A stretch of DNA of 64,000 nucleotides from Cephalotrichum gorgonifer (GCA_900312665.1 ONZQ02000003.1:1158986-1222985), one strand, 5' to 3'. Shown: positions 44,262 through 56,916, numbered from the stretch's first letter. The notes: generated by a model not told the origin, from the letters alone. Numbers and translations are program-made.

Positions 44262-45882
44262 TCAGATCTGCTGGAACATACCGACTTCTTCTCCGGTGGG
44301 GTGACCCTGGTCTTGGGGGTGACCTGGATGATGGTGCATAGCCGGACTAATGTTGTTGATGCTGTTGATGTTGGGTTTCACCATAGTCGTCGCCGGACCA
44401 AGATGTGGTGGCGGTCCGTGCATGCCCGTCGGCCCTGCGTGGCCCGCGAGATGGGGGCTCTGCGACGCGGCGGCATTCTTCCTGGTGTTCACCTTCGCCA
44501 TCCGACGAACTCGACGGCTTCGTAGTCGAGGGTCTTGGTTGCTATTCCTCCAGCTATCCACAGCGCGCTGGATGAGTCCACGCTTGCCGCGAAGGGGGGG
44601 GTTGAGATCCGCCAGGGCCCAGCCGACGGTGTTGCAGTCCGTCTCATATACCTGCCGGTTGCCACGATATTCTTCCTTAGGACAGCATGCGCGCGGGTAC
44701 ACGCAGTTCTCCGTCTTGAACTCTGCGGAAAGTTGATCCGTCTGAACCGACTCGACGTCGCAGCGGATCGTATATTCCATCTTGACCCTGTCCCTTGAGT
44801 ACTCGAACGCGATCCACTGAACACCATTCTTATCTTGCCTCACAACCAATGGAGTGGTCGCCGGGATAGGCCCAGGCGCCGCCGCGTTGTTCCCGGATGT
44901 CGAGCTCGTCGGCGTCGAGAGAGGCCCGCTTCCATTTTGGTTAGAATGCGGTTGAGGTAGTGCTTGTTGTTGCGATGGCTTCTTCGACTGTACGGACGAC
45001 TTGGACTCCATCTTTAGTCGAGGACTGTTCGACATGGGCTGCTGTGTATGGTGGGATTGGTGCTGGTGCTGGTGCTGGTGCTGGTGCTGAGCCATAGGGT
45101 TGTGAGGAGCGGCTTGGGGCATCATCATGTTGGGCTGAGTGGTCATGGTCTGGTGGGTTTGATGAGTCTGGTGGCCAACGGCGCCGTGAGGAGGGTACGC
45201 CGGCGGCGCGTGCTGACCGCCCATGGACTGGTACGGCGAGGGGTGTTGAGGCTGGTAATACATCGTCTGCTGTAGTGGTTGAGCGGGTGGTTGCCCGTAG
45301 ATGCCGCGGTGTTGTTGGTGGTGATCATGCTGGGCCGGCGACGGGACCTGTGCTGGAGAGTTTGATTGAGGGGCGTGATATTGCATGGGAGGGTAGGGGT
45401 GCCTCGGCATTTGCGTGGTGGCCATCATTTCGGAAGTTTCTGTTACCCGTTAGCGACGCTGTCGAGCGTGAGGCTTTGGCAGACACGGTCGAGAATGCGG
45501 ACGGGTGAACGGCAGTCACCCATAAGGATGATACCAGGGATGCAAAGATAGAGAGAGGTAAAGAACATGGTGAAGGCGCGTCATGAGACATACCTGCGGC
45601 AGAGTATCCGCTCGACGCTCCAGTCGGACTATAAGCAGTTTGGGCGTAGTAGGGAATGTTGTCGCCGGAGTGGCTTGAGGGAGTGTTCTGGTTGCCCGAA
45701 GACTGGTAGACTGAGGAGATGGGGTGAGTCGACGAGTAGCTGGGATGATGCTGGGTTTGGGGAGCCTGGGCGTGTTGTGGCTGGGCGACACTTGCAGTTC
45801 GAGAATATTGTGTCTGCTGCTGTGTCGTCGTCTGTTGACCCTGTTGCTGGTGGGGTTGGTTCTGCATAGAGTAAAGACCCAT
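44262..45882 (-). CDS. DUF8032-domain protein with Gln/His-rich N-terminus
   Basis: Exons 45882-45594 and 45439-44262; 488 residues from ATG 45882. Intron 45593-45440 starts GTATGT and has a GCTAAC branch before AACAG; phase 1 matches. The N-terminal 300 residues are Gln/His/Pro/Ser-rich, with HQHQHQHQHQ and HQTHQTHQT runs. The folded part, from about residue 305, reads WIAFEYSRDRVKMEYTIRCD, then CVYPRACCPKEEYRGNRQVY, ETDCNTVGWALADLNP, and ends with the basic RAVDSWRNSNQDPRLRSRRV. I recall this highly conserved block as DUF8032 in many ascomycetes; the Cys residues and basic tail suggest a nucleic-acid-binding nuclear protein, but this is inference. The frame stays open upstream of 45882 to a TTCAG acceptor-like site near 45902 (NSGGL before MGLYSM), so another 5' exon may exist. 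Confidence 0.82.
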
Positions 45883-46156
45883 TAGTCCTCCGCTGTTCTG
45901 AAGTCAAGAAGTGTTTACAGATACAGGGAAGAAGGAGGGGAGAAAAGCTAGCTGAGGCCGGACGCGTCTTGTATTTCAACTTGTGATGCCTCGCCTTGAC
46001 ACTGGTCAGGGGTTGGGTTTAGGTTACAGGGAGTGTGGCAGGGTGGATCGGTTTGGCGGACAAGGGGGACAAGGGGACAAGGGGAGCATGGCACAGGTGC
46101 CGCGCGAGGGCCTCGATGTTCCCTCACATCACTCAGGGGTCCACGGCGGGGGGGAT
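45883..46156. other. 5' flank of the DUF8032 gene up to an assembly gap
   Basis: Possible 5' UTR or first exon. A GGACAAGGG tandem repeat at 46058-46085 and a G run at 46147-46154 lead into the gap. No start codon with a compatible donor could be found here. Confidence 0.45.
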
Positions 46157-46176
46157 NNNNNNNNNNNNNNNNNNNN
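46157..46176. other. Assembly gap of 20 N
   Basis: Unsequenced bases. The left flank ends in CACGGCGGGGGGGAT, a G homopolymer. Confidence 0.99.
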
Positions 46177-48093
46177 CGTCAGAAATCAGAAATCACAGAG
46201 GGTGTCCTTACCCCCGGCACTGGGAACAGCAAGGGAGCGCGGGCCTAAACCAAACAGGGGAGCATTGACAGCAAGCGAGATGTTGAGGGAAAAGAAAAGT
46301 ACTCGTACCAGAAGAGGATTTCCAGGTCAGCACAGTCGAACGTAAACGATTTTCGGGTAGCGAGGGGATCAAGTTCCGAGAAGATCGTCTTCAATGTTTC
46401 TGCTTCTACAAGAAGAAGGATAAAGCCGAGGCAGAAAAAAAAAACCGAGGAAGATCACGGAATAAAAACAAGGGGGGAGGTCGCGAGAAGAGGATATCAG
46501 CACAATGAAGCATAAATGGCAAGATGTACTTGTAATGAGCAGAGCACAGTGGAAAGAAATCGACGATGAAATGTGATGAATGACAGGGGAGAGAGCGCGA
46601 AGAGCGCGTGTATGGGTGCTCGTACGAAGTATGTACTTGTAATAAATCCCAGAGCCGAGCTTCAGAGAGATTGGATCAAGGGTGGGATTAAAAGTGGAGT
46701 TCGCCTTTCGGAATTAGGGATGGCGTGTGTCAAGCAACATGCTTCTGGAGAAGCCATCAATGAAGAACAAGAGCAGTGCTTTGGAGATTTCAGAGTACGA
46801 GTACTTGTGCAAGTGCAGGTTGCCCGACCCCGGCACAACCCCGATTCGACCGGGGCGAGGGATACGGAAGAAGGTTCGACCCCTTTCGGGACATTTGCTT
46901 TTTCGCTTTTGTCTGGCAGACATGAGAGGGGGGGGAGAGAGTTGAGTGATGGCCAATCTTGGGAACGCTTTGAGACGCTTCTGAGTTGGTACACTACAAG
47001 TACTTGCAGCTGCGCAGAAGGACGTTTTCCTCCTTTTAGAATTCACACACCCGCCTGCCGATTATTACAGGATCACCCAAGAGTTTGAGGAGGGGCGTGG
47101 GAAATGACCCTGGCCTCTAGGTTGCTGGGGAGGAACAAGGGGAGAAAGAGCTCTCGGGTTCGGGCGGGGCGCAAATGAAAAGACGGGGGGGGTGGAAGGA
47201 AGTACGAGCTCCACACACCACGAGGTACTTGCACGTCGTGCTTCCCCCTTCTGCCGTTGTACACAAGGTACATGCGAAGTATGGTGTGCAACTAATATAC
47301 CGGTGGTGTAGGCGTAGTATAATACCCAGGCATCTCGTTGGCCCACTCATGCGTTGTTTCTCCTTGCTGCGTGTGACAGGGGGGCCATGGGTGGCATCTG
47401 CGGTTGGTCGAGATTAAAAACGCCAACGATGGTGGAGTCAAGCTGGAAGTCGCTGCCCAATGAGGAATACTAGTACCGGGGCTAGCAACCCGGACCAAAA
47501 TTTCCAACGGGCTGGGTCTATGAGGTAAGGTAACCCAAGATAACCTTGTATCCTGGTACCCCGTACTCGTACAGAATCCCGCCAGTCGAGTTGGTACGAG
47601 ATCGTCGTACGAGCACTCGTACAAGTACTCTAATCTCTTCCACTCTCGGTCCCCAAAGGGAAAAAGGCCGAAGCTCTTGCTCCATAATATACGGGTTAAT
47701 CATACTTCGTAATAATTCATTCCGATTCACCCCCACCGCCTCATGAGCTACGCGTACGCCCGTGGCCCGGACGGAGAACCGAGTACCCATAACGGTGAGG
47801 GCCACGCAGCACTCCGTGTCTAGGTCGGGTCCGGCTGCACTGCGCGCACAGTCGCTGGGTGTAACCCATACCGTTGCCGCATGGCAATCCTCCGTCCTGA
47901 TGTTGCGTTTCGTCACATCCAAGTCCCGTAGATGGCGGGTGTGGTCCAGGAACCAGGAAGGATCCAATTTGTACCAAACACCACACAACCCTTGTCTCAT
48001 GCAAAGCTAAGGAGTTACCTATACATGTACCTATACTTTCACCCCAACCAATAAATAGTCTAGAATACAAGTATAAGTATATAAGTGTGTGAC

Positions 48094-48133
48094 GAGAAAC
48101 AAGGGGTCCCTGGTTCAGATCCCCACGTTTCTC
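48094..48133. repeat. 40-nt hairpin with a tRNA T-arm-like loop
   Basis: GAGAAAC (48094-48100) pairs perfectly with GTTTCTC (48127-48133); inside, GGGG (48103-48106) pairs with CCCC (48121-48124) across a 2x2 internal loop. The apical loop holds GGTTCAGATCC, one base away from a canonical T-arm GGTTCAAATCC. No D or anticodon arm is present, so it is not a functional tRNA. Confidence 0.55.
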
Positions 48134-50337
48134 AAGTACGGAGTACTCTGTATCTGACTTGTACGGGTACTCGCACTTGAATTTGAGCTATCGCCGTAAA
48201 GTCCAGCGCCAGACATCTGGAGACAGACCCTTGATTTAGGGAATTTTTTTTAGAGCGCTGTGGAGCTAATAGCATGTCTTGGTACACAATTCTTCTCTGG
48301 GAGCTTCTCCCATGCGTGTTGGGAAGCATGGGGGCCTTGGACTGTTTTACCAGAACGCGAACCAAAATTGATCAAAACCTCGGTATCTTGTCGACGAGGC
48401 CAAAGAGCGCAGAGACGACAGAAAGTATCCATGCCACCCGATATGCGAGAACGAGCGCAGGTACTCGTACTTGCACAGGCATTTGGACTATGTCGTTCTT
48501 GGCTTCAGTAAGCAGAGCGCGATTCGGAAATGAATCGGGGCGGCCAACTCCGCCGTTCAAAAATCGAATCACCGCTATCACATACTCGTACTTGTATTAG
48601 ACCCCACTTTCCCAGTCGCGTCCTTTGCTGGCCAGTGAAGACTTTAGTACAACCTTGCCTAGTTTGCAAATCACAGAAGCGGCGCTAGAACTTCCGAGCA
48701 CCAGTATCTGCACTCGTACCAGTACCTGTCCTTCGCTCCCTGGCGCGCCGAGACTCGAACGTTGGTAAGTATACAGTACTATTCATATAGCTAACTTCTG
48801 CTTCGTTTCCGAGCATGAGTACCAAGTGGAGCCGAAGCCTGAAGGAAAAAACGGTTATGCCCATGGTGCAGCTTCTGGGTTGAAACAGGCTTGCCTCAGT
48901 CGCTCCAGGCGATCGTAATTGATATAGCTAAGGCAAGCTCCCTGGTCGTTTTGTGGAGGTGGTGATGAGGTCTTCCGTGATCTTAGCTCTTATCCACTCT
49001 ACAAGAGTGATGCAAGACGCGGCTCACTCAACTCCTCGGACAAGGAGTCTTGCGAATAATGTTCCGCGTTCCATACGGATATTACTTGTACACAAGGATA
49101 CATACAAGCAAACCCTTGTCGTAAGCATCCCCAGAGTACGGCCATATTCTTTCCCTTGTCAAACAGGGGTTTTCCGCGCGGCGCAGTGAAACGTGAATTC
49201 GTTACCCCTGAAGTTCCCGAACGATCGAGACCAGAGGACAGGCCTTGAGCTCCAATGATGGCGCAAGCTGCAGCAAGGATGCACGACCGACCACTCCAAA
49301 TCCAACGACCATTGACAAAACAGTTGGTGGAAAAGCAATGAACGAAAGGTTCTTGCACCATGGAGAAGGAGACATATAATATCGTAGAAGTGATGGAGAA
49401 AGGGTTTCAAGCGATGGAGTGGCAGGCGATGGGGGATAGCGAGAGCAAGGAAGACACCAAACAGACGAGGCGAGGCTGGCTGGGAGGCTCTAAAAGATGT
49501 GTCCAAGATCCACAAGCTCAATTCGCCGCCTCCAGCTCCTCACAAGTACTTGTACCGGGTGGAAGAAAAAATACCCGAGGCTGACACTTCCGTATCCCTC
49601 GCCGTTGTGTCCTTCGAGCCTCCGTAGGTGGGCTGCGTGCACCAACAAGCCATGGCTTCCAATTGTGCACCACTACGGAGATTACCAATATCTCAGCGTC
49701 CTCACTTGTGTGAACCAACTTCTCCTTATAAAGTGCTGGCAGGAAACGCGACTGACTATCACGGATCAAGGCGTGAAGTACGAGCAAGGTTTTGTCGGGG
49801 AAGGACCGGTCAACATGTGGAGCTCACAAAGTCAAGGAACCCTTCGACACGACCCAGCGAGCCTCCATGGAAAGCCACCCCGTAATGTCGCATGGCCGAG
49901 GGATGGCGTGTTGCAGGGGACTGGGGTTAAACCAAGCCAAGGAGACCCAGGTAAAGGACATGGCAAATTTGGGGAAAGGGAAGGTAGGCGCCACCACGGC
50001 GGGGTCGATGGGCGAAAAGTGCGCTTCGGAAGGAACCCAAGACGAGGGCAAAACTCTGGACCGACCCCACATATGGTGCTTGCACATGAAACTCCGTCCA
50101 CGTAAAATGATACTTGCGCGAATATGACTACTTGTTGTGTTGTATAAGAAAATTGTTGCATGCTTTTACAAGCGAATGGCCATATCCCACTGAGTACTTT
50201 AGTAGTACAAAGATATAAATCCGTTACTCCTCATTCCGGGCACCTATGAATCGGGTCCGATCCCCGTCATCAAGCCGTCTCGGCTAACAGCTAGTAATAA
50301 ACTTGGACATAACATTTGTCTCGATATATATACTGTT

Positions 50338-50367
50338 AATTAGTCTTCTAGAAAATTAAGACTAATT
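50338..50367. repeat. Perfect 10-bp AT-rich inverted repeat
   Basis: AATTAGTCTT and AAGACTAATT flank a 10-nt spacer (CTAGAAAATT). It lies in gene desert 2, just after a TATATATA run at 50325. It could be a remnant of a miniature element's hairpin or a cruciform site; nothing else supports either. Confidence 0.6.
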
Positions 50368-53300
50368 CCACCCGTGTCCGAGCCCCTGTACTCATACTTA
50401 GCTTACTTCGAAGAAGCCGGCCGTTAATGAACTATTGCCCGGCTGCATGAACGCGACCAAAGTACTTGCATACAAGTACCGTAGTCCCTCCCCTCCCCTC
50501 CCAGGTGCACACCATCTGCCTGCTCTGCATACATGTATTCCGCAACAGCCCACCCTGTCCCGCTTGAGGATTTGCTTGTGCAAGAACGAGTACTTTTATG
50601 GACGGGATAACGACCGGTTTGAAGACCAATATCCCTGACAGGGGTGCGTGGTCAATCGACCTCCGCCATGGACAAGGTGTTCTACAATTTGCTTACTCCG
50701 AGTAGAGGAATAACCCCGAATGACGACCTGATTACTCCGTAATATGCTCGTAGCTCCAGCATTTCGGGATGACACCGGAGACAACCACAAAGGGTCCCGA
50801 TGCCCGATTGATGTCACTTTTAGACAGCCTAAGGACTTGTATTTCTCAATAGCACAGCCAACATTATAAGAAGTGTTTAAAGCTTTCTTGCACTCGTATT
50901 CATACCGGTGCAGATTGCCTCCTTTTCCACTCCAAGTTTGCTTCGGTCCTAATTACCACCTGTAGCCGACCACGAAATTGCCTGCGCGTAAAACGCGTTC
51001 TCCATTTTCTGAGGCCCCTCAGCCTTACCACCGGCTCCCAGGGTCGATGCTTTTAATTTTCCAGGTCAAAGCAGACCCACTCCGGCCGCCGCCCACCCCT
51101 GCCTGGTCGCCTTATCCTTGCCTGCCGACTCAGACGAAGGAAATGAATGGTGGTTTCCTTTCGGCTTGTTGCTTGTCCCCGCGCGAGATCATCATCAACA
51201 CAAACGCCCCACATATGTCCCCTTTCAGGAGACCAACTCTCGTTCATTGAAATTCCCTGGGACCTGGTGCGAAATACATACGAGAAGCTACTTATGGAGT
51301 TGGGCATCCTCGTCCAAGTACTCGGTACAGTTCTCAAGCCTTGGCGAAGCTTAAAACATGGAGCTTGAACCCCAGTCTCGATATCACGTGGCATTTGGGT
51401 TCGTGAAACACCAACGCTGTCATGCCCGTTCCTGGCTAACGGAACCTTAAAACCTCTGGTTGGGGGAGGCGTAAGTAACACACCAAATAGGCGCCTTCGA
51501 CTTCACATGCTTCAACTGCTGCCGCCGACAGGGGCCGGGCCCAGTGTGATAACAGCAGCGACCTACGAGGAGTGGAATATATGCTACCAGTACCATGGAC
51601 AAGTACAAGTACCCACTCCGAGTGCGCCTACTACGTACGTACAGGTATGACGACGCGTATCAGTGAATTCGCACATTTAGTACGACCCACACCTGGCCTT
51701 GTCTGTTACAATGGATAAGTACAAGTATTAATACCCAGACTCTCTCAGTGCACACCTCTGGCGACACCCCGGATCGGAACGCGTCGCCCTTTAGCTGAGC
51801 CTGCACAAGCGATATCGGGCGGTGGCGTTTCAACCCTGACATCCTTCACCTGGTGCGTTTTAGCTTGATACCAGAGGAGGAGTGCTCTTACCACAAAGCA
51901 AAGCGTCATAGCGTATTTCTGGATCGCCCAGCATTGATGGCAGCTCCCGAACCCATCCATTGTCGACAGAATGTACCCCCCTTCTCAGATCGAGAGGGTC
52001 TTGAGGGGCGCCACCACCTTTCAACAAACTAAACGAAGATCATATGCACAATTCCCGCTCGTGCAGTACATGAGTACAAGTACTCGCACCCGATGTTTCC
52101 ATGCTTATTCAACCCTCACGGTCAAGAGAAATGTCGATACTCACAGACTCCCAGAATGGGCCATGTACCCTTATTTACGAGTACATGGATGGCGTAGGCA
52201 CAAGTGAGGGGAGGTCAGACTCATCATACTCGTAGGGTGAAGAGTTCCGCTATTGAGGCATGAGGCTTCATGGTTCTCTCCATCCTTGCAGGCCTGCATA
52301 ATATTTGGCGGTAATACTTTGTAGCCGCTTGGAGCTTCTATTTTCAATACCTTACAGCACCGACAACCTGAGGCAACAGTCGCGACTTCCCACAACAGCA
52401 GGTCCTCGTACCACGCAGTAATGCAAGACGATGATTCTTTCCTAATGTGTCCAAGCGCAAGAGTACGTACTCCTCGTATATTGAACCCTTCCATATATGC
52501 ACAGGTGCTTGATTTACTTGTACTCCTCGCCCAACCTGCATTTAATCCAAGCACACCACAGTCGTGAGGATGAAGTAAGAATACTCTAGCCTCGAACACA
52601 TGAACAGGGCCAAGTATCCGGATAATCGTGCAAATACTGGTAGCGGCACCCCCGTTGTCGCACTCCTACAAGTATCATCCCCCCACCTTCCACGGTGGGG
52701 TGGAAACGTCCCCATGGCCTGTCCTGCAAATGGGAGGTTGCACAGCTCGGCATGGTGGGGAAAGTGCGCCCAACCGGAAGACAATGATCGCCGGAGAGAG
52801 CTCCCCTGCAACTTCCCCTCCCAGACAGGGGAAGGTGCAGAGAGAATGTCAGTGCAGGTGACAGGGGGCAAAGATGAACTGGCTCGTACCGAAACAAGTA
52901 CGAAGTACCTTCAAGTCGATGGGGAAGTCTAACGTTCATGGAACATCACCAAGGGGAGGAATACATACTCGTAGTGAGGAATACTTATACTTGTACTGCG
53001 TATGTTCCAGTATTTGGTGACGACGCCTGCGCCCTGCCAGTACTCGTATTGTATTCATAACTAACTTGTTCAAGAAGTGCATGAGTTTAGAGGTCCAAGC
53101 TCGCCTCGTCTTTGCATGAGGCCCTGGCGTCGAATCTTGTTGATAGCGGCAGGAGCATATTGATGTGCTCGTGGTTAAACAAGCCCTGAGTACCCTCGTA
53201 TTTACCTTCACATCCAGTATTTGAAATATAGTACTCTTAAAACTTAACGGCGAGATCTTTCCAGCCAGATCGGGCATCCGATTGCAAAGACAAGTTGAAG

Positions 53301-55863
53301 CAGGGGGGTGGCGCGGAAGGAAGGAGCCCTGCAGGCGACCTGTCCCGTTCTGTTGGTTCCTGATTCCTCGTCTGGGAAGCGCGATCCAAGCCCCCAACCC
53401 ATTCTGGATCCGCTTTGGGCAGGCATGTCTCCTCAATTCCCTGATTAAAACAGTGCCCCATGCACGTGTTGCATACAAGGAATTAATCCGGGAGATGGAG
53501 GGGAGCCGAGCCTCAGCAACATACACGGATCAAATCCTGCCAAGAGCCGCGCACAAACCGCGCTTATGAATAGCACAAACGGTTCTCCAGCACCCACGGC
53601 TCGAATGCAGGGGTCTCAGTTCGTCGTTCCCAGTCCCGAGTACACCGTTCTCACTCGCGAAGGGAAGGCGAGATGAATGTCCGCTTCCAGGCTCAGTACT
53701 AGCTTGCAGCAGAGCAATCAAAGCAAGAGAGCCTCATGCTTCGGCTTCACACTTCTACGAGTGGACAAGAGGACCGATGGATAATACAGTTGGACGCACG
53801 AGTAGTGCTTGTTCGAGTACGAGTGGGTAATGAAATGGGCGGAGGTTGTTCAAGTGAGTCGTTCTTGGCAAGGGACTAATTATATGGCAAGCTCCTCCAA
53901 AACTAGCGCTTACCAGGCTCCAAATGTTAGCGGCCAGGGGGGGCATTAACCAACTTTGACTCGTCCGAGTATTGGTACCTCGGTCCATGCAAATAATGTG
54001 CCTGGTCGCGTTGAGAAGTACGAGTATGTTGACTACGCCACGAGTGGGAGTACCCAGTTCCGCTGTCTTGAGCGGCAACCTCTCGCTGTTCTCCCTTCTG
54101 AAAATGAGAAGCAAACACAGCAAGTTTGCTACGTTTTACATATGGTCTGCGAGTGCCGCTGATGTTCCTCCGTTCATCCTTCTCGTGGATTCTTTAACAC
54201 TAAATACCAGGCACATCCCGCGCGTTGGCGCTTGGCCAAGTTCCCGGCCGCGGGAGCGGCCTTCTCAGCCCCTGTTAAGCCAGGGACTCCCTTGACTGAA
54301 AGTACTTGTGTGGGTGGGGAGGATTAGCAAGTGCGAGCACCCGTACAAGTACTTGTCCACACCACGCCACACCTTGAGTTCCAGAGACCCAAGGATGACG
54401 CTAATTTTCTGCGGCCCCTCGGGGATAGCTCCCCTCACTCACAATGCACGGTCATGGCCCCCACATGATCGGGGTTGCATCGACCTTCTCCGACAGGGAT
54501 GCCCAGGTATTCATGGGAAAATCTAAACGAAGGGGGGGGGGTTTCCGGACGACAACTCTACGGGCACAGCACTCATAAATCAAAAACTTCGTCGCGGCGT
54601 ACTCGTATCTCGCGGCATCGCCGGGCGAGCATCACCTCAGGAAGATATTAGAAATGAACGGATTATGAGGCGGTTCCAGATGTCTCAGCTGGGCGCCACT
54701 AACCGTGACCAGCGCTGCATGTATGGAGATCACGGGGCGATTGTGACGAGAAGGTCCCCGATTTGCTTTTTATTATCTTTCAAAAAGAAGGCAAACATTT
54801 CGAAGCAGGGCCCGGGCGGATTTCATATGCAGGTAGGTCACACGCCCACCGGTTGCGGGGCGCCCAGACGGCCCTTGGTTGGCCTGCAAGGCATCGAAGC
54901 CAAGCTTGCATGCCTGATATTCCTCCGTCTTCTCACGACGTCCAGAAAAGGATGAGGCTTTTCCGAGCACGATACAATTTAATCTGAGGCATCGCCTAAT
55001 GCGCCATGGGATTGTGGGAGCGGGATTAACTCGCTCGCAGTCAGAGTTGCTGTACCCAAGTAGTTAACCCACTTCGACTCCTCTCCAGCCGAGTCTTCTC
55101 TCATCTGGTCGCCATCTCTTCCAGATACCACATGGTAGTCGTCACATCCCCACTAAGTATGCTTCTCAAGCACCGTCGGCAATTATCACGGAAAGTGTTC
55201 CGCATTGCCCACCTACGAGTACACCTGTACTCATACCTCAAGTCGACCTCTTCGATTTCATCTCATATGCGTAAAGAATAAAAAAGCAACAAAGGCATTG
55301 TTCTATGTACAGTGGGAGGGAGGATGCACACCGCCACCTGCACCTAGAACATCCCGATTGCTTTTTTTCTAGTTTCGCCTGCTCAGTTCTCGTGTTCGCC
55401 ACATGGCATGTCTAATATGAGGCTAACTGTACATACCCTCCCTCGTTGCTTTTTACCACTTCTGGGTCGTGTCGATCCTGCCTTGATCTATACACCGTCC
55501 GGAACACAATAGAGAGGTGAGATGGAGGTGCGGAACTTGGCCTTGCCTTTGCTTCATCGGACCCCACCCAGGAGCGTCCGTATCTTGCTCGAAACGCCCG
55601 AAAGGTCGCCCACCATCCACGACACCCCTTCCTGATGCAGGACGGCTGAACCAACGGGTAGATATCATGGACGGAAAGGGAAGGGTGGCTGAAATACAAG
55701 CGATGGGTCCCTTGGCGGCGGGGTCGACGTGCTTATGTGTAAGACACAGGGACCTGTCACGGCAAGATACGACTAAGACAAGTCCGAGGACGAATTTGAT
55801 GGGGGCGCAGCGGGGGTGGGTGGAGGTACTAAGTGCGTGAGGCCCGCCCCCATCTCCGCCGTG

Positions 55864-55884
55864 GCGGAAGCGGAAGCGGAAGCG
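55864..55884. repeat. GCGGAA hexamer microsatellite
   Basis: Three and a half units of GCGGAA in non-coding DNA of gene desert 2. Confidence 0.7.
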
Positions 55885-56757
55885 AGAGCACTTTGCTCTC
55901 CCGGTTCAGCGGTGTGACCGACAAATCACGGAAGCAGCAATTTCCCGCATGCCGTGCAGCGAGGGCTGAAATCCGTCACCGCGGGACAATCGTTGCCCGT
56001 TATTAGCCCCAGAGCGCACATGCATCACGAGTGCCTAGGATGTACAAGTCATTTACGAGTCTAAGTGGCCTGAAAATTGGCCTGGTGTGGCGTGGCGAGG
56101 CGACAGGTGGAGGCGAGATCCAGATCTGGTGGGAGAGGCCTCGAGCTCTATTCGCTAAATATTCTTTTCCCTCCAGATGCGAGTACGAGTATGAATACGA
56201 TAGAACAAGTACGAGCACTAACTAGAATGCGTTGGATGGGCTGAGGCGAAATAATTCGCTCGTTGGCGAACACCTGACCAGCGATCTGGTTGCTATCAAG
56301 GCGGTGAGAGGAAGGAGTACAAAACTTGTACTTGTCGAGAGGAAGAGGGTGGGGGCAGGTTCAGCAGAGTGGGTGTCAGAAGTCGTACCCTTCGTTCATA
56401 TCACATCTCTTTCCTTGCCACTTGATGGCACGCACCTTCTCGTGCAAGACGGATGGGGGTGCCGTGAACCGAGTGGCGAACGAGCCATCACACACCTGCT
56501 CGGTATTGCGGAGGGAAAGGGATGCTACGAGTATGGGTATTAGGGCCCTCCCACGATCTGATGGCTGACATCATTCTCCAAGCCTCCCCACACCCGATCC
56601 TGAGAGGGAGGCCGCATCTTGGTGTTACTCCCGTGACAGATCGGTCCTGTCGTCGGGGTCCTCCCTTGTCAGGTTGGCCGTTGGCATCCAAGCTACTTGT
56701 CCTCGTGCTGACGCCAGTCCGGGCCAGGGATCCCCGGGGATCCATCCCCCTGATGGA

Positions 56758-56788
56758 CAACCCCAACCCCAACCCAACCCCAACCCGC
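56758..56788. repeat. CCCCAA/CCCAA tandem repeat
   Basis: Runs of AACCCC and AACCC units. It resembles but is not the fungal telomere unit CCCTAA; on the minus strand it is GGGGTTGGGG-type and could form a G-quadruplex. Confidence 0.7.
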
Positions 56789-56888
56789 ACCACCACCACC
56801 CACCACCCTTGAATCGCGCCGGACCAAGTGGACATGACCGGGGTTGGTGCCCAAGTTCCCGGGAATTTTTGGGGGCCCTGGGTTCCTC

Positions 56889-56916
56889 CAGCACCAGCAC
56901 CAGCACCGGCACCAGC
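56889..56916. repeat. CAGCAC hexamer microsatellite
   Basis: CCAGCACCAGCACCAGCACC and a diverged last unit, in non-coding DNA. Confidence 0.7.

Noticed and set aside
45060..45094. TGGTGC microsatellite as a non-coding repeat
   Set aside because: It is coding: it encodes the HQHQHQ run of the DUF8032 protein.
49497..50105. 202-codon frame in gene desert 2
   Set aside because: Not recognisable as protein, non-ATG start, and it spans a TACTTGTA palindrome found only in non-coding DNA elsewhere.
56758..56788. Interstitial telomere repeat
   Set aside because: The unit is CCCCAA/CCCAA, not the fungal CCCTAA.
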